Shown: in pieces, positions 1 through 8,945 of the stretch
How the letters are laid out: every line of letters starts with the position of its first letter
How positions within the stretch are numbered: the stretch's first letter is position 1
NCBI GenBank assembly: GCA_036654795.1
Contig: JAVVRI010000024.1
Coordinates: forward strand, 1-22,407
Reading direction: 5' to 3'
Length of the DNA stretch: 22,407 bases
DNA from: JAVVRI01 sp036654795
GTDB taxonomy: Bacteria > Bacteroidota > Bacteroidia > Bacteroidales > Tannerellaceae
Notes under the pieces: model-generated
Databases searched by the model: none
Told to the model about the DNA's origin: nothing
What the model saw: only the letters and a program-made list of their open reading frames with translations
Position numbers and translations under genes: made by a program

Positions 1-129
1 AAAAAATATAATTCGTCAGCAATGCGTGGCGTATCTCCCGGTAGTTCCCAGAAACTGCTAATGGCATTGGGGATTGAACGTAAACATACCCGGTTAGGGA
101 ATTTGTATCAGGTAATACCGATGGTTTGA
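1..129 (+). CDS. C-terminal end of an unidentified protein (partial)
   Basis: An open frame runs from the left edge to a TGA stop at 127-129, giving the last 42 residues of a protein that begins outside the window. The tail is basic and ends in NLYQVIPMV. It is followed three bases later by a strong terminator hairpin, which supports this being a real gene end. I do not recognise the family with confidence. The pattern of a basic helix followed by a Gly-Asn-aromatic turn faintly recalls the winged-helix tails of mobile-element VapE/DUF3874-like proteins of Bacteroidales, but this is a guess from a short piece. The gene is convergent with the minus-strand accessory island. Confidence 0.5.
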   Translation, partial: KKYNSSAMRGVSPGSSQKLLMALGIERKHTRLGNLYQVIPMV

Positions 130-131
130 AC

Positions 132-160
132 AAGGAGGTGCTCGTAAAGCACTTCTTTAT
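132..160 (+). terminator. Intrinsic terminator of the left-edge gene
   Basis: AAGGAGGTGCT (132-142) pairs with AGCACTTCTTT (148-158) around the five-base loop CGTAA. That is eleven pairs including two G-T wobbles, followed by a T-rich tail. It lies three bases after the stop codon at 127-129, as expected for the end of a plus-strand transcript. Confidence 0.75.
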
Positions 161-166
161 TACACG

Positions 167-210
167 TTTCACCGTAACATGCAGTCCGTTACGATGTTAT
201 ATCTGTGAAA
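167..210. repeat. Interrupted inverted repeat between convergent genes
   Basis: TTTCAC (167-172) with CGTAAC (173-178) pairs with GTTACG (188-193) and, after an eleven-base bulge, GTGAAA (205-210). It sits between the terminator of the left-edge gene and the 3' end of the minus-strand operon at 227. It lacks a T-run on either strand, so it is not a classic terminator. It may help end or stabilise the minus-strand transcript, but that is inference. Confidence 0.4.
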
Positions 211-226
211 GGAGATTCGGATATTT

Positions 227-508
227 CTATTTTAAGGTAACTTCCCGTTTTAATTTACCATTATTACGTAGTTGGTCGATTATTTTTCTTATTTGCCGTT
301 CACTTAAAGCAAGTCGCTTGGCAAGTTCTGCCCTTGACATTGAGGGATTTTCTGTTATCAATTCTAAGAGTCTAGTTTCATCGTTTGGAACGCTTTGGAT
401 CGCCTTTGGAACGTCTTGTCCTTCGATTGCTCTCCAAATGACTACTTTAAAATCTTCTTCTTGATAATCACTCTGTACGCTGCTTATGAATATTCTTATT
501 CGTTTCAT
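227..508 (-). pseudogene. Deletion remnant of a DUF4062-type / winged-helix regulator
   Basis: The 93-residue frame reads as two ends of a much larger protein joined together. Residues 1-14 (MKRIRIFISSVQSD) match the opening of the Bacteroidales DUF4062/AlbA_2 family of ATP-binding regulators. From about residue 16 the sequence already resembles the C-terminal part of such proteins (EEDFKVVIWR). Residues about 45-88 then form a winged helix-turn-helix (SRAELAKRLALSERQIRKII). The several hundred residues usually in between are missing. The join is in frame, so a small DNA-binding protein may still be made. It starts 35 bases after the membrane-protein gene and is probably the last member of the operon. 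The family match is from memory of the conserved N-terminal motif, so treat the label as probable. Confidence 0.55.
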
Positions 509-543
509 CCCTTTTATTTTTCAATTAATGTTATTCTTGAGTT

Positions 544-1266
544 TTACTTTTCCAGTTTATCAACAATAATATACTTTCCAAAGTCCTTTACAATATCACA
601 TTTATTTATCAAAGCAAGATATGCGTCACATTCTTTTGAGAAATCTATCAAAGTAATATATGTCTTAGGAAACCGTTCTCTTATATTCTCTTCGTATTCT
701 TTTGAACCTAAACCGGATTCAGACAAGAGGTGAGACTTTAAAAGAATGAGAAACTCTTGTACTTCTTCGTGAGATTCAAAATTTTTTATGTTGGCAACTA
801 ACATGTCTTTGTAAGATTTTGCCACCTTGCAGAAAGCATTATTAACGCTTACTAATTTAGCGTGCATTTTTTTATCGAATAGACATACAGAAAGCTGTAC
901 AGATTTATAAAGTTCCTCTTCTATATATATAACCTGCTTGCTGATATCATTCTCACTAAACAATATATATCTATCCCAATTATCTCGCTTAATAAGCGTA
1001 ATTGAATCTAATACCGTTTGAAATATCTTATATCTTTTATCAAACAATTGTATTTTAATATTGTCTTTTTGAATACGCTGCTGTATTAGTGAAGATTGAA
1101 CAATAGCTGCGCTAATGCCTATACCGACGCAAGTCAGGAAATGCTCCATGGCTTTATCATCATCTTGAAATAAACACAAAATCAAACCGCCAATTAATGT
1201 GAATATAACAATTAACCAAATAGGGTTAAGAGGCGTACTCTTTATATAATTAAAAACTTTTTTCAT
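544..1266 (-). CDS. Two-helix membrane protein of unknown function in the defence operon
   Basis: The protein has 240 residues from the ATG at 1266. A GTG two codons upstream overlaps the stop of the preceding gene. The N-terminal third holds two hydrophobic segments: about residues 14-33 (PIWLIVIFTLIGGLILCLF) and about 43-62 (a second stretch rich in G, I, A and V). The rest is a charged, helical cytoplasmic domain that begins with a QLFDKRYKIFQ motif. I have seen such layouts in small membrane proteins beside restriction and abortive-infection systems, but I know no assigned activity and see no catalytic motif. The gene is translationally coupled to the 212-residue gene upstream. It is clearly AT-richer: 18 of 60 bases are G or C at 961-1020, so it may have joined the operon separately. 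Confidence 0.7.
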   Translation of the reverse strand: MKKVFNYIKSTPLNPIWLIVIFTLIGGLILCLFQDDDKAMEHFLTCVGIGISAAIVQSSLIQQRIQKDNIKIQLFDKRYKIFQTVLDSITLIKRDNWDRYILFSENDISKQVIYIEEELYKSVQLSVCLFDKKMHAKLVSVNNAFCKVAKSYKDMLVANIKNFESHEEVQEFLILLKSHLLSESGLGSKEYEENIRERFPKTYITLIDFSKECDAYLALINKCDIVKDFGKYIIVDKLEK

Positions 1267-1271
1267 AAGCA

Positions 1272-1910
1272 CTATACTATTTCAACTTTAATCTTTATAT
1301 CAAACACATTGGCTATGCGTTCTATATCTCGCTTTTTTGTAAGCGTACTACTGCATGTCATCAAATACCAACCATTGCCGACAGGCTTTTGTGAGCTTTT
1401 ATATTTCTTGTCAAGCGTATTGGAGATCAAAGGTACTTTATTTTGTTTCATTCCTAAAGAACGTACACGGTCGGCACCTACTTCCATCACAAACTTACGG
1501 AAAGCCTCAGCTGCTTGTAATTCCTGAATCACTCGGCCATCAGCAAATGTAATCTTCAATCGGGTAGCTGGCGCAATTTCGCCTTTCGGCCCGGTCTTTC
1601 CTATTTCCTTATGCTCCACCTGTGGATCAGGAAGAATCTCTTTGGCATCTGCTATATCTGCTGTGAAATTTCGTTTACGAGACAAGTGTACACTAATAGG
1701 CGAGCCTGGTACATAGTCCACCACAAGCACTAATTCGCGTTGCACTTGCTTTAAAGCCGGTGCAATCGTCTCGGTTACAATCGGAAGAATTTCTTTTTTG
1801 ATGATGTTTTCTTCCAAATCACTCACTTGTCTTTCAAGGTCTTCATTCAATGAAAGGCCTTCTTTTCGCAATGTTTCCATTGCTTTATATAGGTCACTTA
1901 GTCGGGACAT
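1272..1910 (-). CDS. Unknown protein linked to the methylase-helicase system
   Basis: The protein has 212 residues and no signal peptide or membrane segment. Residues 1-60 are predicted coiled coil or helical (MSRLSDLYKAMETL; then alternating charged and hydrophobic residues up to about 60). The C-terminal half (about 110-212) looks like a compact domain with the patterns TRLKITFADGRVI, KFVMEVGADRVRSLGM, NKVPLIS and WYLMTCSSTLTKKRDIERIA. I have the impression that this C-terminal arrangement recurs in uncharacterised proteins next to DNA-modification genes, but I cannot name the family or an activity. The gene lies 61 bases after the methylase stop. Its base composition is like the methylase core and unlike the membrane gene after it. 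A DNA-binding or adaptor role is conceivable but unsupported. Confidence 0.7.
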   Translation of the reverse strand: MSRLSDLYKAMETLRKEGLSLNEDLERQVSDLEENIIKKEILPIVTETIAPALKQVQRELVLVVDYVPGSPISVHLSRKRNFTADIADAKEILPDPQVEHKEIGKTGPKGEIAPATRLKITFADGRVIQELQAAEAFRKFVMEVGADRVRSLGMKQNKVPLISNTLDKKYKSSQKPVGNGWYLMTCSSTLTKKRDIERIANVFDIKIKVEIV

Positions 1911-1971
1911 AGGCTACATGTATACATTATATTTAGTTCATGATCAAATTGCTTATATTCGATTCTTGTCG

Positions 1972-4900
1972 TTATTGTTCTTTTTCGTATTCTTCACGTG
2001 TGATTGGGGTCTCGGGATCAACGATAAGAATTTCATCATAGGTGAGATTATAAAGTTGATAGACCATTTTGTCTATCAACTTTTCCTGTGCAATTTTATC
2101 TATATTCAATTTTTCTTTGTAATTCAGTATGCTATCTACCAACTCAATAAATGAAGACTGACTTTTGCTTAGTTTTATTGGAATTCTATTCGTTGAAACA
2201 CTATCAAAATGCATAGTTCTTATAGCTTTTCCGTAAATAAACAAATAAGCATACCAACATATTAATTTGGAATTTAGTAATGTCCAAATATATTTATTAC
2301 TATATTTAACATCGATGGTAATCTGATTTATTGTGTCAATTATGTAACAATTCAAACGGTTAGGAATACAGCCTATTAGCTTAATTTGTGGATAAGGAGT
2401 GGTAATATGTGCAACAATATTCTGATACAATAAAGAATTGTTTTGTATTCGTGCATTACCTAATATAGGAAATGATGTGTTAAGTTTACCTTTTATACTT
2501 CTAATGCCATACCTGTCGATATTTTTCCCACCAATAATGTCTATTTCTCCATCATTTATAATATAATTCTGGAATGCTTCACCACGACAGTTAGATGATA
2601 TATCTCCTAAAAACATTACATCCATATGCATCTTATTTGCGATACTAACTGATTCTGGTGTAACACCATTAAGATACAATCCAAAATCATCACATGTAGA
2701 TTTGGGTATATTGCCTATTTCTGTAAAGCCTCCATGAGAATACAATAAATTGGAGTATGTCTCTAAATTATTGTTTCCTCTTAATAATATAATACATGCT
2801 TCTAACTTAACTTGTTCAAATGCCTTTCCACAATCGACAATTATAGCAATATCTTTTTTGACGTAGTTCCTGACTGATTTGTAATTTGACGAATATGTAA
2901 AAGACTTAGGGATAATATATGATAGAGATCCATTACAATGCAGCTCATTATGCCCTTTTTCAATAAATAATATGGCTGTTTCAGATGTTTGATTGACATA
3001 CAATCTTCTTAATAGTTTTTTTTCTGTATCGCTCAATTTTGCACCATACGGTGGATTGCCAATCACCACATCAAATCCATCCTTAATACCAAACATCCAG
3101 TCTGCATCGAAGAATGCAGCGGAAGTGTTTTGATTGAACATATCCCAAGATGCAAGTTGGTTGGCAGCATCGGAAGTAAGAAAACCATTCTCTGCCAGTT
3201 TTTCAGCCATCTCGGCACGAAGTTCAATAAGTCTTTTTTTCCACTTACGTTTTGTTCGAACGGTCTTAGCACCGAATATCTTATGATTTGCTTCTTTTAG
3301 GTCGTTTTCTACAGCAATGATTTCTGGTGTACGACCTAAGTTATTTTCCGCCTTTGCCAAAGGAATAAGCGAGTTAGCGGCTACAAATTTGGCTTCGAGG
3401 TTAGGTAACGGACGGATACCGAAATTATTGGCAGGATCAGTCGTTGTCTTTTGGTCTACCACGAGCGAGATGAAAAAACGTAGCTTGCTTATCTGAATGG
3501 CGATAGGCTGAATGTCTACACCATAGATACAGTTCTCTATTAGATAGAGTTTACGGGCGTAATCGGGATTGTTAAGATTCTCATCGAAAGAGTTCTCAAT
3601 ATCCTTTAAACGTTCTTCTCGTTCTTCCTTTGATTCTGCCTGGAAAGCTGTACGGCTTTCATTGACCGCCTTGTCGAGCATCATCTTTTTCCATTGTTCG
3701 TTGGTAGGATCAAGTTTAGAAAGGATATGGACCATCTGCTGAAGCATACCTACAGGAAATGCTCCTGAACCGCAAGCTGGGTCGAGTATTTTACAATGAT
3801 AGATAGCTTCCATCACTTGTTGCTTTTGTGTATCGGTCAATAGGTCTTCCTCATCTACATAACTGATGAGTTTACGATATTCCGCTTCTAATTCTTCACC
3901 CACTATGCGCTTGAGATGCGCTACGAGACTTTCATCCACCATATATTGCACAATATCGCGTGGAGTATAGAATGAACCGGTTTGCTTACGAGCTGTAGTC
4001 TGTGTTTCAGGGTTGTATGAAGCCAATAAATTTTCAAACACTTTACCCAACAATTCCGGATCGAGCGACACTTCTTGGTCGAAGGGCGTATTCTCTTCGA
4101 TTGTGAAGTTGTAACGTTTCAATATGTTAAGAATCCCATCGACTTTCACTCCTTTCTTTCGTTTGTCATCGTACCAATGAGATAGATCGACAATATGTTC
4201 CTTTACAAAGAAAAGATAATCCGGTACAAATAAGGCTTCTTGTACCTCCTTACGATCGGAGAATCCATCGACATAGTTGTCTTTATCTTTATCATCTAAA
4301 CAATCAAACAATCCACCATTCAAAAAGGGAACAGTTCGATTGGCTAAATCTACAAAGTTTTGAGGATAAGAGAATAATGATTCATAGCGCATTAACTTGT
4401 TATTATCATAATCACTTCTCCCTTTACGAAAATGGCGTTCACCCAATTCGTTTTCACCCTCTTTGGTAATAGGGCTATTGAGCATGGCAAAAAAGAGATT
4501 TTGAATAATCGCTTTATAATATTTGCTTTCGCCCGAATTATAAAACAAACTTAGATTTACGATCGGATTAAAACTTTCTAAAAGATTTTCACGTATATAT
4601 CCTTCATCAAAGAATTCTTCAGGAATCAGTTTCTTCTGCTTTAAAAACCATACAAAGATAAGACGAGTAACTAAACGAATAGCAGCTTCAGAGTTGTATT
4701 TGTCATCATCGTTTTTATCATCCAATTTATTCGGAAAGCGTACAATTTTGACAGCCCAAGCATACCAGTCGGAGAGTTCCTGATAGAATGCCTTGGTCAA
4801 TACTTCTACAGAGAAGCGTTCTGTCAAATCCTTCTCATTGCTTACACGGCCTAAATCGTTTAAATATTTATTGGGAGTATAATAAGCAATGCCTTCACCC

Positions 4901-5295
4901 AAGTAGTAGGAATAGCGACGAGGATTAGAATAGATACGTTGCAGCCTGCCTTCTTCGGTTTCATTCAAATCGATGGTAATTAAAGAGAAACGATAGTTGG
5001 CATCGTTATTCTCTGGTACGAAAAGCACCAAAGCTCTGCTTTCCCATTCATCTGCAAGGAAACGGAATGCCTCTTTCGACAAGCCTACACGAGCATCTTG
5101 TGTTGAGTTGTGGCGTACTTCGTACACAATCAAATCGAGCGTTTCACTTGAACCTAATTTGGTGATAGCGCGTATATAATTGGTTTGGCGTTCTACATCA
5201 ATACTTGTTGTTTCTACCACAAAATCTTCCGGCAAGAACTTGTGTTGCAAGAAATCGACAAACTTTGTGCGATTGTATCTTTTATTAAATTCCAT
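1972..5295 (-). CDS. Eco57I-type N6-adenine DNA methylase / restriction-modification subunit
   Basis: A cytoplasmic protein of 1107 residues that should transfer methyl groups from S-adenosylmethionine to adenine in a specific DNA site. Motif I (DPACGSG) starts at residue 505 and the catalytic NPPY motif of the gamma-class amino-methyltransferases is at 747-750. Residues 1-170 form a separate N-terminal domain (LDLIVYEVRHN) in the place where type IIG and ISP enzymes carry a nuclease domain, but I cannot see a convincing PD-(D/E)xK set. Residues after about 760 would be the target-recognition and spacer region. I chose ATG 5295 because AAAGGA precedes it and it lies ten bases after the helicase stop; an earlier ATG at 5343 lies inside the helicase gene. 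The recognition region is far AT-richer than the core. The neighbouring helicase-nuclease is the obvious restriction partner. Confidence 0.88.
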   Translation of the reverse strand: MEFNKRYNRTKFVDFLQHKFLPEDFVVETTSIDVERQTNYIRAITKLGSSETLDLIVYEVRHNSTQDARVGLSKEAFRFLADEWESRALVLFVPENNDANYRFSLITIDLNETEEGRLQRIYSNPRRYSYYLGEGIAYYTPNKYLNDLGRVSNEKDLTERFSVEVLTKAFYQELSDWYAWAVKIVRFPNKLDDKNDDDKYNSEAAIRLVTRLIFVWFLKQKKLIPEEFFDEGYIRENLLESFNPIVNLSLFYNSGESKYYKAIIQNLFFAMLNSPITKEGENELGERHFRKGRSDYDNNKLMRYESLFSYPQNFVDLANRTVPFLNGGLFDCLDDKDKDNYVDGFSDRKEVQEALFVPDYLFFVKEHIVDLSHWYDDKRKKGVKVDGILNILKRYNFTIEENTPFDQEVSLDPELLGKVFENLLASYNPETQTTARKQTGSFYTPRDIVQYMVDESLVAHLKRIVGEELEAEYRKLISYVDEEDLLTDTQKQQVMEAIYHCKILDPACGSGAFPVGMLQQMVHILSKLDPTNEQWKKMMLDKAVNESRTAFQAESKEEREERLKDIENSFDENLNNPDYARKLYLIENCIYGVDIQPIAIQISKLRFFISLVVDQKTTTDPANNFGIRPLPNLEAKFVAANSLIPLAKAENNLGRTPEIIAVENDLKEANHKIFGAKTVRTKRKWKKRLIELRAEMAEKLAENGFLTSDAANQLASWDMFNQNTSAAFFDADWMFGIKDGFDVVIGNPPYGAKLSDTEKKLLRRLYVNQTSETAILFIEKGHNELHCNGSLSYIIPKSFTYSSNYKSVRNYVKKDIAIIVDCGKAFEQVKLEACIILLRGNNNLETYSNLLYSHGGFTEIGNIPKSTCDDFGLYLNGVTPESVSIANKMHMDVMFLGDISSNCRGEAFQNYIINDGEIDIIGGKNIDRYGIRSIKGKLNTSFPILGNARIQNNSLLYQNIVAHITTPYPQIKLIGCIPNRLNCYIIDTINQITIDVKYSNKYIWTLLNSKLICWYAYLFIYGKAIRTMHFDSVSTNRIPIKLSKSQSSFIELVDSILNYKEKLNIDKIAQEKLIDKMVYQLYNLTYDEILIVDPETPITREEYEKEQ

Positions 5296-5305
5296 AATCC
5301 TTTGT

Positions 5306-8300
5306 TTATTTAATTTGTTCGGCAAGGATAAGTGTTTCGTCACCTTCTTCCACTTTATTAATCTTGTCTACTATACGGTTCAGGTAATCTTGGGTTATCT
5401 TCTCCATAACTTTATCAGTAGTCTTGCTCGTCTGTTTGTTGATAAAGCGAACTTCTTCACCGGTTAGACTGTCATTCTGAAGAATCACTAACAAATCATT
5501 CAGATAATCCTTAGGCAATGCTTTGGTTTTCATCCATAATTTCAATTTGTCAAAGGCTTCAAGGCGTGACTTCTCGTTTTCATCTTTCGCAATGCTACGA
5601 TATAAATGCGATTTGATATGCTGATAGATTTTATCGAACTGCTTGTCTACTGCTACCGGTTTTTCTTCGGCTGTTGCTTCAAAAAGATTCAATGCTTGTT
5701 CTGAAGTAAGCATTAGTGGAATATCAGTGTCATTCGTTCCAATCTTAAAGACGAAATCATTGCCTTTTTTGCCAAAAAGAATAATTCCTTTGCATGCTTT
5801 CTCCACTTTACGGGCAATTCGGGCACGATGCGGTATCTGCAAGGCTGTGGAGTGAATCTCTGTCCCCTTCAATTTGTTAAGTAGATTGTGGTATTTAGTA
5901 TCCCACGAACGTTCTTCACTCTTGGCAAGTTCTGCTTGGTAGCGTTCCTTGAAGTATGCATTCAGCTCTTCATCATCAGTTAAGGCTTTGGTATCTTCAC
6001 CCATAATGGCGTGTATCATAGCCATCTTCAGGGTAGATATCTGTTTGGTTCGTGTTTCAGCTTCACCTATATCTGTCGGGAAATAGTTGTATATATAAAG
6101 CTTGTCGAACATCTTCTTGTTGATACGGTTGATACGTCCGATACGCTGGATGACACGAGTCGGATTATAAGGTATATCGTAATTGAAAATAGTACCGGCA
6201 CGATGCAGGTTATATCCTTCAGATATGGCATCGGTAGCAATCAATATCTGATAATCATCCTTTTGATATTGAGGTTTCAAACCCGCATCAAAATTGGCGC
6301 GAATTATTGACTTGTTGGTAGAGGATGCTTCTTTTGATGTATATTTGAACACACCTAATCCATCGTTTTCCAATGCTGCTCCCAAATAATTGGCTGTGTC
6401 GGCAAACTCTGTAAAAATGATTATCTTACGAGTCGGGTCTGTCATGCGTTGTTCCTTCAGGAGTTTACGGAAAGCATCAAGCTTATAATCAAACTTCATG
6501 TCATAGGTAATCACTGATTTACCATTATTTGTTTCCTTCTTTGGCTTAAACCATTCTTCACGAATATCTTTTAGTAACTGCAAGTCTGCTTGAATATCAT
6601 TGAGAAACTCTTCCCGTTTGATATACTTCATGTCAATCTCAAAGAATCCGCGTTCTTGATATTTTTCAAAAGCTTCTGCAATCTCTTCACTTAAATCATC
6701 AGCCGTTGTCTCGTAAAATTCTTCCACGTCGGGCAGTGTGCCTTTTTTATACACGGGTACCTTATCACGTTTTTCTATCCACTTCAAGATATGCTCCGAA
6801 GAATTAATCATAGAGTTCAGAGAATCACGGAATGCCGCTACCGAACTTTCGTAGCGACGAACCAGCATGCGGCGCATAAAGAGTGATACATTGACTTGTC
6901 GTCCAATTAACATGCCCAAATCGGTACCCATCTTTTCTTCTAATTCCTTATCCAACTCCTTTTTCGATTTCTCGTCATCAACAATATATGTAGTCGGCTT
7001 ATAACGAGCACTTTCATAGTAATGAGACCTCGGGTTGTTTTTCTTTTCTTCATCTGTTGGAGAAATCAAATTCAATGTACGGAGATAGAGTTCACGAATG
7101 TCTCCCAAATAGTATCCTAACTGTACAGGAGGTTCGGGAATCACGGGATTTATGTGTTGACGCTTTAAGTCCTCTTTATACTCCGGAATTTCTTCCAGAT
7201 CAAGACGTGAGCGACGAATGACCAAAGGAGAAATAATGGAACGAATGTTTTGAGCGATGGAGTCTGCTTCACTTTTGATTTCGGATTTTGACAATATATT
7301 CTTGCGCTGTCCTTCCGCTAAATCCTTATATCTTGAAATCAAGTCTTTGAATGCTGCGCCTAAATTCTCTACAGTCCTAAGTGTTGATTTACTTGGTATT
7401 TGGAAGAGTTTCAGCATAGAATAGATGTCTTCCGGGCGATTATTAAACGGTGTTGCCGTAAGTAACATCACCTTATTGCTCATACATAAGTCATGCAGGA
7501 TACTATAATCCAAAATAAATTCATTCTTGTATTTATGTGCTTCGTCCACAATAATAAGGAATTTCTCATCAGGCCGGGCAATCATACGATAGTGATTTAG
7601 TGCCGCTTCTACCTTACCTGTACTGAACACAGATGCCGTAAAACCAAATTCATCTTTATACTCCTCCCATTGCTGTTTCAAGTGAGGAGGGCATATAATA
7701 ATGGTNNNNNNNNNNGTAAGTTCCGTGCAACCGTAGAGGCGATAATGCTTTTGCCCAAGCCTACAACGTCCGAGATGATTACTCCTTCATGGTTCTTAAT
7801 GGAGTTCAGTGCCAATTGCACAGCATCCGTCTGATATACCAAATCAGAATATGCGCCTTCTGTTATATCGCTTGGTTTCAATATGTTTTCATCAGTAGCA
7901 ATATTAAAGTATTCATGCAATACACGGATAAACATTGCGTATGGAGAATAGAGTTTCTCAAACCAAATGTGTTTGATAACCTTCTCCTTGAAATCTGCAA
8001 TATGATCTTCATCTACAATTGTTACAGCGGTGTCCCACAATTCATCGAAAACGGATTTTCCTTCAACATAACTTGGTTTATCACGAAGAATCACATTTAG
8101 CTCATGACGATTCTTTAATCCTGTTACAGAAAGGTTACTTGAACCAGTTATCATTGTTCCAGGAAATGTGCCACATATACTTTCTTCCTCTCTATTCTGG
8201 AATAAATATAGTTTTGCATGGTTGGGATCGGAAGTCTTCTTGATTTCTAATGTTCCATTCTCTATCTTTTCCAAAAAGAGTTTGAATTTCGTTATCTGTT

Positions 8301-8613
8301 CTTCGGAGTCAAAGAAGTCTGTGTTATTATAGATATCAACGAGACCTTTATAAAAATCATCACGCAATTGCCCACGCGATTTGTTTGAAGTTGTGAAATT
8401 CTCAACTTCTTTTATACCATTGATAATATTACGTTCTACTTCTAAACCAACAAGTACTCTGAGATTTACATTCTTCAATTTCTCACAGAGTTCTGCAAAG
8501 CCCGAAAAATAAAAATAGCCTACCAAGAAATAGGCATTGTTGCACTTTGGTAGAATCGAATTTATAATATCCGATAATATCAAATCTTTATTTGTTATAA
8601 ATTGACCATCCAT
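5306..8613 (-). CDS. PLD-nuclease / SNF2-type helicase fusion, restriction-like subunit (contains an assembly gap)
   Basis: One long protein of about 1100 residues, interrupted only by the N run at 7706-7715. The N-terminal 200 residues are phospholipase-D-like: NHAKLYLF followed by GSSNLS is the HxK...SN half of an HKD site, as in PLD nucleases. A superfamily-2 helicase of the SNF2/RapA type follows: Walker A DVVGLGKS, motif TIIICPPHLKQQW just after the gap, Walker B DEAH, motif III TATPFNN, and motifs V/VI ATDAISEGYNLH and QRIGRINRI. It would use ATP to translocate on DNA and the PLD domain to cut it. The two halves lie in different frames only because the gap is not really ten bases; a length of 3n+2 restores the frame. 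It is the first gene after the operon promoter, directly ahead of the methylase. DrmD plus DrmC of DISARM is the closest known functional analogy. Confidence 0.88.
7706..7715. other. Assembly gap (ten N) inside the helicase Walker A-motif Ia region
   Basis: Ten unknown bases separate ASTVARNL from TIIICPPH. Both flanks are conserved SNF2 sequence and normally lie only a few residues apart, so little is missing. The frame requires a true length of 5, 8 or 11 bases or a similar 3n+2 value. Confidence 0.9.
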
Positions 8614-8695
8614 AATTATCGTTTAGTGGTAATTATTAGTTCCCTAATATCCACATCAAGTATCGTCTGCAATCCTCTTTTATTGGCATATAATG

Positions 8696-8726
8696 CAAAT
8701 CTATTGTTTTATTTGGACTAATCAAA
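8696..8726 (-). promoter_or_regulatory. Consensus Bacteroidetes promoter of the defence operon
   Basis: On the minus strand TTTG (8726-8723), a 19-base spacer and TAGATTTG (8703-8696) reproduce the TTTG-N19-TAnnTTTG consensus exactly. Transcription would begin near 8689, leaving a leader of about 75 bases before the ATG at 8613. The rest of 8614-8945 holds this promoter, the opposing sppA promoter and no convincing gene. Confidence 0.75.
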
Positions 8727-8904
8727 GCATAAATGCCTAAAATGACGGAAGAGTAAAGCTTTTATCAAAATCTCTCGACTACGGATGGTGATATATTAAT
8801 GACGCCCTCGATAATAACTTTCATAAGCATCAAGAGGCAAAGCGAATAGGTGTGGTTGCTTGGTAAATAATTATGAAAAGTCGGGCAGTCATCAATAAGT
8901 TGGT

Positions 8905-8912
8905 TATCTTTG
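8905..8912 (+). promoter_or_regulatory. Probable -7 element for sppA-lpxK-thiL
   Basis: TATCTTTG fits the Bacteroidetes -7 consensus TAnnTTTG and lies 33 bases before the sppA ATG. No good TTTG is visible at the -33 position, so the call rests on one element. Confidence 0.5.
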
Positions 8913-8945
8913 TAAATTAATAACAATTTATAGAAGCGAAATGAT

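Noticed and set aside
227..8613. Calling the left island DISARM or BREX
   Set aside because: No drmA, drmB, pglZ or brxC genes are present, and the nuclease and helicase are fused; only the general parts are shared.
8614..8945. Short minus-strand reading frame around 8810-8870 ending in AYESYYRGRH as a gene remnant
   Set aside because: Under 30 codons, no recognisable family and no start signal; the stretch is better explained as spacer between two divergent promoters.
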